Assembly (NCBI GenBank): GCA_021805275.1
Contig: JAJZFQ010000259.1
Coordinates: 147,901-211,900, forward strand
Source: Pseudomonadota bacterium
GTDB taxonomy: Bacteria; Pseudomonadota; Gammaproteobacteria; Steroidobacterales; Steroidobacteraceae
Direction: 5' to 3'
DNA: 64,000 bases
Shown here: one piece after another, positions 13,396-22,021 of the stretch
Layout of the letters: each line of letters opens with the position of its first letter
How positions within the stretch are numbered: position 1 is the stretch's first letter
Program-made: the position numbers and the translations under genes
Notes under the pieces: generated by a model
Database searches by the model: none
The model's input: the letters and a program-made list of their open reading frames with translations, nothing else
Told to the model about the DNA's origin: nothing

Positions 13396-14265
13396 ATGAC
13401 TATCGGATTTATCGGGCTTGGCAATATGGGCAGCGCCATCGCCGCGCGGCTGCTCGCAGCCGGCCACGTGGTGCGGGTGTGGAACCGCTCCCCCGGACCG
13501 GCGCGCCGGCTGGCCGAGAAGGGGGCGCAGGCGGTCGCGAGCGCGTCCGAGGCGTGCGCCGCCGAGGTGGTCTTCTCGATTCTGAGCGACGATGGGGCAG
13601 TTCGCGAGGTGCTGCTCGGGGCGGCGCTGCCGGCCGTGCCCGGCACCGTGCACGTCAACCTGGCGACTGTCTCTCCGCAGCTGAGCGACGAGCTGGCGCA
13701 GCGGCTGCAGGCCGAGGGCTGCGGTTATGTCGCAGCGCCGGTGCTCGGCCGCCCGGACGTCGCCGCGGCCGGAAAACTCCATATTCTCGCCGCCGGTCCT
13801 ACGGCCGAGCTCGAGCGGGTGCAGCCGCTGTTCGATGTGATCGGGCAGCGCACCTGGCGATTCGGCGAGCGCGCCGCGCAGGCGAATGTGGTCAAGCTCG
13901 CCATGAACTTCATGCTGGCCGCGGCCATCGAGTCGATGGGGGAGGCGGCGGCGCTCGCCGGCGGCTACGGGATCGCCCCGACGGCGCTGTTCGAGCTCAC
14001 CGGCCAGACGTTCTTTCCGGGGCCGGTCTACGCCGGCTACGGCCGGGTGATCGCCGAGTCGCGCTTCGAGCCGGCCGGATTCAGGGCGCGGCTCGGACTG
14101 AAGGACGTGCGGCTTGCGCTCGGGGCCGCCGAGGCCGTCAACACCCCCATGCCGTTCGCCAGCCTGATGCGCGACACGCTGCTCGAGGCGCTGGCCCGCG
14201 GCGAGGGGGACAAGGAGTTCGGTGCGGTGCTGGGATGCGCCGGCCTGCGCCGCGCCGGCCGCTAG
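13396..14265 (+). CDS. NAD(P)-dependent beta-hydroxyacid dehydrogenase-like oxidoreductase
   Basis: This 289-residue member of the 3-hydroxyisobutyrate/6-phosphogluconate dehydrogenase superfamily has the N-terminal Rossmann motif IGFIGLGNMGSAIAARL. The conserved glycine-rich substrate segment usually reading DAPVSGG is replaced by VAAPVLGRPDVA, a pattern seen in GLYR/imine-reductase-like members. The catalytic lysine is present in NVVKLAMNFML. GGAGG lies 6 bases before the ATG at 13396. The stop TAG shares a CTAG with the stop of the convergent TPR gene. The substrate (succinic or glyoxylic semialdehyde, hydroxyisobutyrate, or a cyclic imine) cannot be decided. Confidence 0.8.
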   Translation: MTIGFIGLGNMGSAIAARLLAAGHVVRVWNRSPGPARRLAEKGAQAVASASEACAAEVVFSILSDDGAVREVLLGAALPAVPGTVHVNLATVSPQLSDELAQRLQAEGCGYVAAPVLGRPDVAAAGKLHILAAGPTAELERVQPLFDVIGQRTWRFGERAAQANVVKLAMNFMLAAAIESMGEAAALAGGYGIAPTALFELTGQTFFPGPVYAGYGRVIAESRFEPAGFRARLGLKDVRLALGAAEAVNTPMPFASLMRDTLLEALARGEGDKEFGAVLGCAGLRRAGR

Positions 14266-14993
14266 CGCAGGCGAGCCGCCGCGTCGAGCCAATCGCGCTG
14301 CGCCCGGCGATAGTGCGCCGGGGCGATGCGGGCCTGCTCGAGCAGATCGTGCGCCACCTTGCGCGCCTCGTCGCGCTGGCCCTGCCGCTCGAGCAGCTGC
14401 GCATAGCGAACGGCCGCCTCCGCACCCGGGTAGGCGTGGGCGAGCGCGCGATACTCGAGCAAGGCCCGCTCGAGGCTGCCTTCCTGCTCGAGCGCACGCG
14501 CATAGAGCAGGTGCCGCTCCGGGGAGCTGAACCCGGGGTTGTGCTGCATCAGTGCCTCGAGCGTGGTGCGGGCCGCTGACGCATCGCCCTGACCGAATTG
14601 CGCCCGCGCCAGGCCCAGCATGAGATCCGGATCGTGCTCGTACAGTCCGGTCAAGGTCAGCCGGTACTGCGCAATCGCTTCCCCGTAGCGGCCGTGGCGG
14701 GTGAGTTCCTCGGCGTAACGCTGCCGGCTCGCCACGTTGCCGGTGACCTCGGCTTCGCGCTCGTGGCGGCGCAGATCGCCGAACGGATCGAGCGCCTTCT
14801 TCAGGCCGCGCGCGGTGCGCTGGGCGGAGCGGCTGCGGAACAGCTCCGGCACGATCTCCACCGCCGCGTAGGCCAGGGCCCCGAGCAGGGGCAGGAACAA
14901 CATCACCCAGACCCAGATCCAGTTCCGCCCGGTCTTGATGCAATGGACGATCAGGGCGATGGACAGGACGTACGGCAGGATCAGGTACAGCAT
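14262..14993 (-). CDS. Membrane-anchored tetratricopeptide repeat protein
   Basis: This 243-residue protein has a hydrophobic N-terminus with two closely spaced membrane segments (about residues 3-17 and 26-46, including WIWVWVMLFLPLLGALAY). TPR-like helical repeats follow, such as RYAEELTRHGRYGEAIAQYR, LLYARALEQEGSLERALLEY and RYAQLLERQGQRDEARKVA. The opening segment resembles the phospholipase_D-nuclease N-terminal type membrane module. ATG at 14993 is chosen because it begins exactly at the membrane segment; the ribosome site is weak. It probably serves as an inner-membrane scaffold. It is divergent from the patatin gene, 79 bases away, and its stop overlaps the convergent dehydrogenase. 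Confidence 0.7.
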   Translation of the reverse strand: MLYLILPYVLSIALIVHCIKTGRNWIWVWVMLFLPLLGALAYAAVEIVPELFRSRSAQRTARGLKKALDPFGDLRRHEREAEVTGNVASRQRYAEELTRHGRYGEAIAQYRLTLTGLYEHDPDLMLGLARAQFGQGDASAARTTLEALMQHNPGFSSPERHLLYARALEQEGSLERALLEYRALAHAYPGAEAAVRYAQLLERQGQRDEARKVAHDLLEQARIAPAHYRRAQRDWLDAAARLR

Positions 14994-15072
14994 GGGTGGG
15001 CTATCGTACCGCATCGCGCGCCTGTCTCGCGCGAACGAGAGATCGGCTCGTGATGCTGATATTCTGCCGGGC

Positions 15073-17385
15073 ATGACATGCTTCAGGGTGGCCGGCATGC
15101 GGATCGGCGTGCTGGGCCTCGCGGCACTGCTCAGTGTGCGTCTCGGGGCCGCCGCCGCTGCGGACGCACCGCCCGCGCCGCGCCTGGCCGCCGGGGTGTA
15201 CGTGGCGAACCCGGACGCGCTGCGCCCGGGTGCGGCCCATCGTCCGCGCATCGGGCTGGTGCTCTCCGGCGGGGGGGCGCGCGGCCTGGCCCATATCGGC
15301 GTGCTCAAAGTCCTGCAGAAGCTGCGCATTCCCATCGCCGCGGTCGCCGGCACCAGCATGGGCGCGGTGGTCGGCGGCCTTTATGCGAGCGGTCTGACGG
15401 CCGATCAGATCGAGGCGGTGGTCCGCTCGCTCAACTGGCAGGAGGCCTTTCGCGACCAGCCGCCGCGTCAGGATCTGTCGCTGCGCCGCAAGGAAGAGGA
15501 TGACAATTTCCTGGTCGATTTCCGCATCGGCATGCGGCATGGCCGTCTGGTGCTGCCCCAGGGGTTGATCGAAGGGCAGAGCCTGAGCGAGATCCTGCGC
15601 CGCCTGACCCTGCCGGTGGCCCGCATCACGAACTTCAATGATCTGCCTACCCCGTTCCGGGCGGTCGCCACCGACCTGGCCAATGGCCATGAAGTGGTGA
15701 TGCACTCCGGGGATCTGACGAGCGCGATGCGCGCGAGCATGTCCGCCCCCGGGCTGTTTGCGCCGGTGGCACGCGGCGGGCGGCTGTTGATCGACGGCGG
15801 AGTTTCCGACAACGTGCCGATCGATGTGGCACGCGCCATGGGTGTCGATGTGCTGATCGTCGTCGATGTGAGCTATCCGCTGCAGCCGACGAAGCGGCTG
15901 AACGGTGTCGCCAGCATCAGCGCCCAGTCACTCGCGATTCTCATGCAGCGCAAGTCCGACGAGGAACTCGCGACGCTGGGGCCGAACGATGTGCTCATCC
16001 AGCCGAACCTGCGGGACACCTCCTCGTTCGACTTCGGCAACGTCAACCGGCTGCTCGCCCTCGGCGAGGCGGCTGCCTGGAAGATGCGTACCCGCCTCAG
16101 GGCGTTCTCGGTGAGCCCGGCGGCCTACCGCCGCTACCAGGCGCGGCGGGCCGCGCTGCGCGAGCCGCCGCCGCGCATTGCCTTCGTCGAGGTGCAGACC
16201 GGCTCGGGCCGCTTCTCCACCCCGATCGAGGAGCTGTTCGACGACATGGTCGGCAAGCGGCTCAATCCGGACGCGATCGACCGACGCATCACCACGCTCT
16301 ATGGCCAGGGCGGGTTCGACACCCTCGATTACCAGCTGGTGCGCCGCGCCGGGCGCTACGGGCTGCTCATCGACGCGCGTCGCGCTGCGATCGGTCCGAA
16401 TTACCTGCGCTTCGGCGTGAGCCTGCAGGACGACTTCGCCGGCGATGCGGCCTACGAGGCGGCCGCCCGTTATGTCATGTCGGAAATCACCCGTTCGGGC
16501 GGGGAGTGGGTGACCGACGGGGAGATCGGGCAGACCTCGCGGCTCGCCACCGAGATCTATCTGCCGTTCTCCAAGTTCTCCGGCTGGTTCGTGCTGCCGA
16601 AGGTGTCGATCGCGGCGCGCGATCTGCCGTTCCTCGTCGGCCAGAGCGTGCGCGCACAGTACCGAGTGCATACCTTCGATTACGGCTTGGACCTCGGCAA
16701 GCAGTTCGGCGATTGGGGCGAGATCCGCGCCGGCGCGTACCGCGAGGAGGGGCACACCCGGCTGACGATCGGCGATCCGGCCGATCCGGCACTGCCCTTC
16801 CCGGCCCAGCAGAGCTTCGGTTCGCTCACGTACTTTCTGCGCTTCAGCTACGACACTCTCGACAACATCGACTTCCCCCACTCCGGAGAGCACGCGACGC
16901 TGCAGTGGAGCAACGCGCACGATGTGATCGGCGCAGTGTCGACCTACAACCGCGTGACGTTCGATTTCCTCGCCGCGCACACCTGGCGCGGCCGCAACAC
17001 GGTCGCTTTCTCGCTCGCCGGCGGGAGTCTGCTGAACCGGGCCACCAACCTGCTCATGGAATTCCCGCTCGGGGGCTTTCTGAACCTCTCGGGCCTGAAG
17101 CCCTACTCCCTGTACGGCCCGCACTTCGGCATCATGCGCATGCTGCTGTACCGCGAGATCGACCGGGGCGGGCCGGGCTATCTGGGCGTGCCGATCTACC
17201 TCGGCATGTCGCTCGAGGCCGGTAACGTATGGCAGAACATGAGCTCGGCCCGCTGGAGCACCCTGCACAAGGACGCGAGCGTCTTTCTCGGGCTCGACAC
17301 GTTCCTCGGGCCGGTGTACCTCGGCACCGGCTTCGATGACCGGGGCAACCAGGCGTACTACCTGTTCCTCGGGCGCACGTTTTAG
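15073..17385 (+). CDS. Patatin-like phospholipase with C-terminal outer-membrane barrel (type Vd autotransporter-like)
   Basis: This 770-residue exported protein starts with a signal peptide (core MRIGVLGLAALLSVRLGAAA, cleavage near AAADA). The patatin domain spans about residues 60-260: oxyanion loop LSGGGARG, nucleophile motif GTSMG, catalytic aspartate in LLIDGGVSDN. A POTRA-like stretch follows (about residues 365-430, PRIAFVEVQTG to RRAGRYGLLI). A C-terminal region of alternating hydrophobic strands ends in Phe (YYLFLGRTF), as for outer-membrane barrels. This order matches PlpD of Pseudomonas, which secretes a lipase. Start may be ATG 15073 or the one at 15097, which begins the signal peptide more cleanly. 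Predicted action is phospholipid hydrolysis at or beyond the outer membrane. Confidence 0.85.
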   Translation: MTCFRVAGMRIGVLGLAALLSVRLGAAAAADAPPAPRLAAGVYVANPDALRPGAAHRPRIGLVLSGGGARGLAHIGVLKVLQKLRIPIAAVAGTSMGAVVGGLYASGLTADQIEAVVRSLNWQEAFRDQPPRQDLSLRRKEEDDNFLVDFRIGMRHGRLVLPQGLIEGQSLSEILRRLTLPVARITNFNDLPTPFRAVATDLANGHEVVMHSGDLTSAMRASMSAPGLFAPVARGGRLLIDGGVSDNVPIDVARAMGVDVLIVVDVSYPLQPTKRLNGVASISAQSLAILMQRKSDEELATLGPNDVLIQPNLRDTSSFDFGNVNRLLALGEAAAWKMRTRLRAFSVSPAAYRRYQARRAALREPPPRIAFVEVQTGSGRFSTPIEELFDDMVGKRLNPDAIDRRITTLYGQGGFDTLDYQLVRRAGRYGLLIDARRAAIGPNYLRFGVSLQDDFAGDAAYEAAARYVMSEITRSGGEWVTDGEIGQTSRLATEIYLPFSKFSGWFVLPKVSIAARDLPFLVGQSVRAQYRVHTFDYGLDLGKQFGDWGEIRAGAYREEGHTRLTIGDPADPALPFPAQQSFGSLTYFLRFSYDTLDNIDFPHSGEHATLQWSNAHDVIGAVSTYNRVTFDFLAAHTWRGRNTVAFSLAGGSLLNRATNLLMEFPLGGFLNLSGLKPYSLYGPHFGIMRMLLYREIDRGGPGYLGVPIYLGMSLEAGNVWQNMSSARWSTLHKDASVFLGLDTFLGPVYLGTGFDDRGNQAYYLFLGRTF

Positions 17386-17507
17386 GCGGGAGCCCCGCTC
17401 GGTCCCCCAGGCGGTGGTGCAGGCGGGTTGGATTTTGCGGGGCAGGCGGTCGGCGGGCGCATCGCGCGTGGCTCGACCTCAGCCGCCGCCGTGCCGCACC
17501 CGCGCGG

Positions 17508-17774
17508 CTAGATGCCGTGGCTCTCGACCAGGTTCTCGACCTTCTCGAACACCAGCGCCGGCTTATCTCCGGAGCGGGAGTAGAGGTGGCGCCGGCTCAT
17601 CTCGTTGAGCGCCGCATCACGCTCGGCGGCGCTGAGGTACCAGTGCACGCCGTGCCACTCGGGCCCGACCAGCTTGCCGAACGGATCTCCGGGCAGCAGG
17701 CTCACTCGGACCCCGTAGGGCCGCGGCTGCTCGGCGCGGGGCGTTTTGAGGTTCTGAGGCTGGCTGATTCCCAT
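17508..17774 (-). CDS. Small conserved-looking hypothetical protein (88 aa)
   Basis: This is a soluble, charged 88-residue protein that I cannot place in a family. It contains [20 protein letters not shown], then [20 protein letters not shown], and ends in an acidic helix. It has a normal amino-acid mix for a real gene and no signal peptide or membrane segment. The ATG at 17774 is 85 bases from the divergent msrA start, so the two may share a control region. The patatin stop is 122 bases from its stop, tail to tail. Confidence 0.6.
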   Translation of the reverse strand: MGISQPQNLKTPRAEQPRPYGVRVSLLPGDPFGKLVGPEWHGVHWYLSAAERDAALNEMSRRHLYSRSGDKPALVFEKVENLVESHGI

Positions 17775-17859
17775 GGCGCGCGAAGCTTACGGTGCCGACC
17801 GAGGCAGGCGCAAGGGGACGTCCGAACGCGGTATCATCTTGTACCTGGAGGAGATCCTC

Positions 17860-18522
17860 ATGGGCTCATCGCACAAGAACATGACGCTGCCCGAGGCGCA
17901 CGAGGCGCTGCCCGGGCGCAGCACGCCGCTCGAGGTGCCAGCGCAGCACTATGTCAGCGGCCATCGCATCATGCCGCCGTATCCGGCCGGACTGCGCGAG
18001 GCCCTGTTCGCCATGGGCTGCTTCTGGGGCGCCGAGCGGCTCTTCTGGGAACTGCCCGGCGTGTATTCCACGGCGGTCGGCTATGCCGGCGGGTTGACCC
18101 CGCATCCGACCTACCGGGAGGTGTGCTCGGGCCTGACGGGGCACGCCGAGGTGGTGCGGGTGATCTTCGATCCGGCTGCGATCGCCTACGAGGCGCTTCT
18201 GAAGGCGTTCTGGGAGTCGCACGATCCAACCCAGGGAATGCGTCAGGGGGGCGACGAGGGCACCCAGTACCGCTCGATGATCTTCACCGCCGATGCAGCC
18301 CAGCACGAGGCGGCCGAGGCCTCGCGCCGAACGTATCAGGCGCGGCTCTCGGCGGCGGGAATCGGCAGGATCACGACCGAGATCGCACCGTGGCCGACGT
18401 TCTATTACGCCGAGGACTACCACCAGCAGTACCTGGCGAAGAATCCGAACGGGTACTGCGGGATTGGAGGGTGCGGAGTGCCCTACAAATCTGCGCAGTT
18501 ACAGTTGGGGGAGAAGGCGTAG
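17860..18522 (+). CDS. msrA: Peptide methionine (S)-S-oxide reductase MsrA
   Basis: This 220-residue repair enzyme reduces methionine-S-sulfoxide in proteins using thioredoxin. The active-site motif GCFWGAE places the catalytic cysteine at about residue 54. The resolving cysteines lie in the C-terminal [12 protein letters not shown]. An N-terminal extension of about 45 residues precedes the catalytic core, as in the longer E. coli-type MsrA; no signal peptide is seen, so it should be cytosolic. GGAGGAG 6 bases before the ATG at 17860 fixes the start. A methionine sulfoxide reductase of the B type is not nearby. Confidence 0.95.
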   Translation: MGSSHKNMTLPEAHEALPGRSTPLEVPAQHYVSGHRIMPPYPAGLREALFAMGCFWGAERLFWELPGVYSTAVGYAGGLTPHPTYREVCSGLTGHAEVVRVIFDPAAIAYEALLKAFWESHDPTQGMRQGGDEGTQYRSMIFTADAAQHEAAEASRRTYQARLSAAGIGRITTEIAPWPTFYYAEDYHQQYLAKNPNGYCGIGGCGVPYKSAQLQLGEKA

Positions 18523-18637
18523 TCGGAGGAGTGACCCTGCTTCCGTCGGGAGGCCAGGGGGTTACCAATCGGGTTCGTCCGCAGAATTTATGGGTGAAAT
18601 TGAAGTGGGGCCCCTGTCCGACTCGACACCGCCCCTG

Positions 18638-19768
18638 CTAGGGCGTGCGGTAGTCGCGGAAGCGCAGCGGCTCACCGCGCGCCACGGCGTGGTCGGCCTG
18701 CTCCGCCTTGCCGGCGAGAGCGGACACCAGATGATGGTGCGGTGAACGATCGCAGACCGGGTCGGCGTTCGCCGCATCGCCAGTGAGCAGGTAGGCCTGG
18801 CAGCGGCAGCCGCCGAAATCACGCGCCCGCTCCGGGCAGCCGCGGCAGGGATCACGCATCCACGCCTCGCCGCGGTAACGGTTGAACGCCGGCGAGTCAT
18901 ACCAGATCGATCCGATGTCGGCATCGCGCACATTGGGGAAGGCGAGCCCCGGCAGCATGCGCGCCGCATGGCAGGGCAGCGCGAGGCCATCGGGCGCGAT
19001 GGCCAGGAACACCTGGCCGAGGCCGTTCATGCAGGGCTTGGGCCGGGTCTCGAAGTAATCCGGCACCACGAAGAAGATGCGCATGCGCGAGCCCACCCGC
19101 TCGCGAAAGCGTCGCGTGGCCTCCTCGGCGCGGCGCAGTTGCTCGCGGCTCGGCAGCAGCTGCGCGCGGTTGAGCCACGCCCAGCCATAATACTGGGTGT
19201 TGGCGAGCTCGACGTACTCGGCGCCCATGCGCTCGGCCATCGCGAGGATGTCCTCCACGTGATCGATATTGAGGCGATGGATCACCACATTGAGCACCAT
19301 GGGATAGTGGTACTTCTTGATGAGTGCCGCCACCCGGGACTTGAGCTCGAAGGTGCGCGTGCTGCTCAGGAAGTCGTTGATGCGTCGTGTGCTGTCCTGA
19401 AAGGAGAGTTGAATATGGTCGAGTCCGGCTTCCTTCAGCGCCGCCAGACGCTCCTCGGTCAATCCGACCCCGGAGGTGATCAGGTTGGTGTAGAAGCCGA
19501 GCATGTGGGCCTGCGCGACGATGCTCTCGAGATCCGCTCTGCCGAGCGGCTCGCCGCCGGAGAGGCCGAGTTGCACCGCGCCGAGCGCGCGAGCCTCACG
19601 CAGCACGCGCAGCCAGTCGGCCGTGTCGAGCTCGGGGCCGATGCCCGAGAAGTCCGTCGGGTTGTAGCAGAACGCGCAATGCAGCGGGCAGCGGTACGTC
19701 AGCTCGAGCAGCAGCCACAGCGGCGGGCCGGGCCGCTTCGGTGGCGCCTGCTCGACCGGCGCGCTCAC
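18638..19768 (-). CDS. pqqE: PqqA peptide cyclase PqqE (radical SAM)
   Basis: This 376-residue radical S-adenosylmethionine enzyme joins the Glu and Tyr side chains of PqqA, the first chemical step of PQQ synthesis. The SAM cluster motif CX3CX2C is at C27, C31 and C34 (YRCPLHCAFC). The SPASM-type C-terminal cluster region contains LPCHAARMLPG and CRGCPERARDFGGCRCQ. The start is GTG at 19768, whose GTGA overlaps the TGA of pqqD; the longer open frame upstream is shadow. It is the last gene of the pqqABCDE operon. No terminator is evident in the 115 bases before the convergent msrA stop. Confidence 0.95.
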   Translation of the reverse strand: MSAPVEQAPPKRPGPPLWLLLELTYRCPLHCAFCYNPTDFSGIGPELDTADWLRVLREARALGAVQLGLSGGEPLGRADLESIVAQAHMLGFYTNLITSGVGLTEERLAALKEAGLDHIQLSFQDSTRRINDFLSSTRTFELKSRVAALIKKYHYPMVLNVVIHRLNIDHVEDILAMAERMGAEYVELANTQYYGWAWLNRAQLLPSREQLRRAEEATRRFRERVGSRMRIFFVVPDYFETRPKPCMNGLGQVFLAIAPDGLALPCHAARMLPGLAFPNVRDADIGSIWYDSPAFNRYRGEAWMRDPCRGCPERARDFGGCRCQAYLLTGDAANADPVCDRSPHHHLVSALAGKAEQADHAVARGEPLRFRDYRTP

Positions 19769-20040
19769 GGGCGCAGCTCCAGCCAGTTGCGCTCCAAGGC
19801 GAGCGTGAGGAAGGCGAGAACATCCCTGCCGAGCTCGGCGCAATACGTCTGCTCGAGCGCCTCGATGAGCTCGGCGACGGTCCGTGCGCCGTCGCAGCGC
19901 GTAAGGATGGCCGCGGCGCTCGCGTTGAGTTTGACCATTCCCTCGGGATAAAGCAGTACGTGCGCGCCCTGCGCGCTCTCCCATTGCAGCCGCATGCCCC
20001 GCCCGATCACGGGACGTGACGCGACGTCCAAAGCGGTCAA
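19765..20040 (-). CDS. pqqD: PQQ biosynthesis peptide chaperone PqqD
   Basis: This 91-residue winged-helix RiPP recognition protein binds the PqqA precursor and presents it to PqqE. The family pattern is visible in [20 protein letters not shown] and [13 protein letters not shown]. The best start is TTG at 20040, whose TTGA overlaps the TGA of pqqC and gives the usual length; the only nearby ATG (residue 16) would remove the first strand. Its own stop overlaps the pqqE GTG. Chained overlaps suggest strictly coupled translation of C, D and E. Confidence 0.92.
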   Translation of the reverse strand: MTALDVASRPVIGRGMRLQWESAQGAHVLLYPEGMVKLNASAAAILTRCDGARTVAELIEALEQTYCAELGRDVLAFLTLALERNWLELRP

Positions 20041-20735
20041 GACTGGACTCCGTAATGGTGCTGCAGGGCATCATTCATCTGCCACAGCACGTCGAGCTTG
20101 AATTGCAGGATCTTGAGAGCGTGTTCCTGCGCCGCACGTGAGGTGAACCGCGCGAGGGTCGTCGCTAGGGCGAACTCGACGTCCCGCCGGGCCTGGCTCA
20201 CCCGGTTCTGGAAATAACCCAATCCCTCGCGCTCGATCCACGGGTAGTGCTCCGGCCATCCTGCCAGCCGTTGCCGGTGGATTTGCGGCGCGAACATCTC
20301 GGAGAGCGAGGCGCACACCGCTTCCGGCCAGGGTGCGCGGCGCGCGAAATTCACGTATGCGTCGACCGCGAAACGCACACCCGGCAGGAGGTCATCCAGG
20401 CTTTCGGTCCGCGCGCGCTCCAGTCCCACCGCGTCCGCGAGGCGCAGCCACGCCTCGATGCCACCAGCGTCATCACCGTCACCGTCGTGATCGTGAATGC
20501 GCCGTATCCACTCGCGCCGCACCGCGCGATCGTCGCAGTTGCTCAGAATCGCCGCGTCCTTGATCGGGATGCTGATCTGGTAGTAGAAGCGGTTGGCCAC
20601 CCAGCCGCGGATCTGGGCCGCACTCGCGCGCCCGGAATTCAACATTACATTGAACGGGTGGTGAATGTGGTAGCCGGCCCCCTTGGCGCGCAGCCGCGCC
20701 TCGAACTCCGATCGGCTCCAGGGAAGCTCGCTCAC
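20037..20735 (-). CDS. pqqC: Pyrroloquinoline-quinone synthase PqqC
   Basis: This 232-residue all-helical oxidase catalyses the last ring closure and eight-electron oxidation to PQQ without cofactor. Family segments are clear: [35 protein letters not shown] and [16 protein letters not shown], with the conserved His and Arg residues around the substrate pocket. The start is GTG at 20735, overlapping the pqqB stop as GTGA. A run HDHDGDGDD in the middle is somewhat more acidic than usual but lies at a loop in the family. Confidence 0.95.
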   Translation of the reverse strand: MSELPWSRSEFEARLRAKGAGYHIHHPFNVMLNSGRASAAQIRGWVANRFYYQISIPIKDAAILSNCDDRAVRREWIRRIHDHDGDGDDAGGIEAWLRLADAVGLERARTESLDDLLPGVRFAVDAYVNFARRAPWPEAVCASLSEMFAPQIHRQRLAGWPEHYPWIEREGLGYFQNRVSQARRDVEFALATTLARFTSRAAQEHALKILQFKLDVLWQMNDALQHHYGVQS

Positions 20736-21676
20736 AGCTCGATCTCCATGCCATCCCAGGCGACCTCGATCCCGCGACGCTCGAGCTCCGCGCGTTGCGG
20801 CGAGTCCTCGTCCAAAATCGGGTTGGTGTTGTTGATGTGGATGAGGATCTTGCGCGTGCCTGCGGACAGCCGATCGAGCCACTCGAGCATGCCGCCTTCG
20901 CCGCTCAGGGCGAGATGGCCGATGTCGAGCGCCCGGTGGACCGAGAGCCCGAGGCCGATCATCTCCTGGTCGCTCCAGAACGTGCCGTCCACCAGCACGC
21001 ACGCGGCGCAGCGCATCGCTCGCCACACGGTCGCATCGATCGCCGCCAGGCCGGGCGCGTAGAACAATTTGCGCTCCGCGCGCGCATCTCCGATGAGAAG
21101 CCCCACGTTGTCACCCGGCAGCGGAGCGGCGCGATTGGGCGAGTAGGGGGCCGGCTTGCCCGGCACCGGCAGCGCGCGCCAGCGCAATCCCGGCAGCGTC
21201 TCGATGAGAAATTCTCCCTCGAGCGGCATCGGCCGATGTTCGATCCCACAGTAATGCGACAGGACATCGAGAATCGGATTGCCGCGAGTGAGGTCGGCAC
21301 GGACCGATTCCGTGCACCACAGCGGCCAGGGATGCGTCGCTTCGCGGAGCATGTAGAGCCCGGTGGTGTGGTCGATCTGCCCATCGACCAGGACGATGGC
21401 GCCGATGTCTGTGTCGCGCAGTTCCCGCGCCGGCCAAAGGGCGGGACAGTCACGCAACTGCAACAGGATGTCCGGCGAGGCATTGATCAGCGCCCAGCGC
21501 GCGTCGGGGCCCTCCGCCGGGCCCTGTTCCTGCGAGCCGCCGGTGACGGCGATCGAGGACTGGGTTCGCGCGCGTGTGCGCACCGTGCCATTGCGGACTC
21601 CGGCGCAGTTGCGGCAGTTGCAGTTCCATTGCGGAAAGCCTCCTCCGGCGGCGGAGCCGAGCACGCGGATTCTCAT
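20732..21676 (-). CDS. pqqB: PQQ biosynthesis protein PqqB (metallo-beta-lactamase fold)
   Basis: This 314-residue hydroxylase-like protein of the metallo-beta-lactamase fold oxidises the tyrosine part of the Glu-Tyr intermediate. It starts [19 protein letters not shown], giving the CXCXXC metal site at residues 19-24. The hydrolase-fold histidines appear in [10 protein letters not shown] and [15 protein letters not shown] at 21676 is the classical start; the open frame continues upstream through the pqqA-pqqB hairpin and is not coding. The stop overlaps pqqC. Confidence 0.95.
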   Translation of the reverse strand: MRIRVLGSAAGGGFPQWNCNCRNCAGVRNGTVRTRARTQSSIAVTGGSQEQGPAEGPDARWALINASPDILLQLRDCPALWPARELRDTDIGAIVLVDGQIDHTTGLYMLREATHPWPLWCTESVRADLTRGNPILDVLSHYCGIEHRPMPLEGEFLIETLPGLRWRALPVPGKPAPYSPNRAAPLPGDNVGLLIGDARAERKLFYAPGLAAIDATVWRAMRCAACVLVDGTFWSDQEMIGLGLSVHRALDIGHLALSGEGGMLEWLDRLSAGTRKILIHINNTNPILDEDSPQRAELERRGIEVAWDGMEIEL

Positions 21677-21687
21677 GACGAGATGGC

Positions 21688-21718
21688 CCGTGGGCGCCCC
21701 TGGCAGGGGTGCCCACGG
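21688..21718 (-). promoter_or_regulatory. Strong hairpin between pqqA and pqqB
   Basis: Two 14-base arms (ccgtgggcgcccct at 21688-21701 and aggggtgcccacgg at 21705-21718) pair with a single G-T type exception around a 3-base loop. No T-run follows on the minus strand, so it is not a normal intrinsic terminator. It lies in the 56-base gap after the pqqA stop. A hairpin here could stop part of the transcription or protect the pqqA message, keeping PqqA peptide in excess over the enzymes, as is known in other bacteria. Confidence 0.7.
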
Positions 21719-21732
21719 ACGGATCGCTCCGG

Positions 21733-21807
21733 TCAGCGATTGGCGATGTACATCGTGATTTCCATGCCAAAGCGCAGATCGATCGCCTGGGGCGTTTCCC
21801 ACTTCAT
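21733..21807 (-). CDS. pqqA: PQQ precursor peptide PqqA
   Basis: This 24-residue ribosomal peptide is the substrate from which PQQ is built. It starts MKWETPQAIDLRFG and has the cross-linked pair E16 and Y20 in the motif EITMY, exactly the E-x3-Y spacing required by PqqE. The end is IANR followed by TGA. GAGGT lies about 9 bases before the ATG at 21807. It is the first gene of the operon and is followed by the hairpin before pqqB. Confidence 0.95.
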   Translation of the reverse strand: MKWETPQAIDLRFGMEITMYIANR

Positions 21808-21936
21808 GAAGAGTACCTCACGTCGGTTGGACCCACGGGGGCCGCTGCACCGCCGGTCTCGGATCCCCGGCGGCCGCCCCCGATGTGCATCCTCGCCAGA
21901 TGCGCTCCGCCCGGACAGCGGAACATCATGAATCGC

Positions 21937-21957
21937 GACTCATGATAATCATGAGTC
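21937..21957. promoter_or_regulatory. Perfect 10-bp palindrome upstream of pqqA (putative operator)
   Basis: The arms gactcatgat (21937-21946) and atcatgagtc (21948-21957) are exact reverse complements separated by one base. The site is about 130 bases upstream of the pqqA start and about 65 bases before the first codon of the decayed sensor-kinase gene on the other strand. Its AT content is higher than the surroundings. Placement between two divergent units suggests a binding site for a dimeric regulator of pqq; the protein that would bind is not identifiable here. Confidence 0.55.
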
Positions 21958-22021
21958 CCGGCAAGGCGCCTGCTGCGCTGGCCTCGATGTCCCCTCGAGG
22001 GCCCGGCCCGCGACACTCGCC

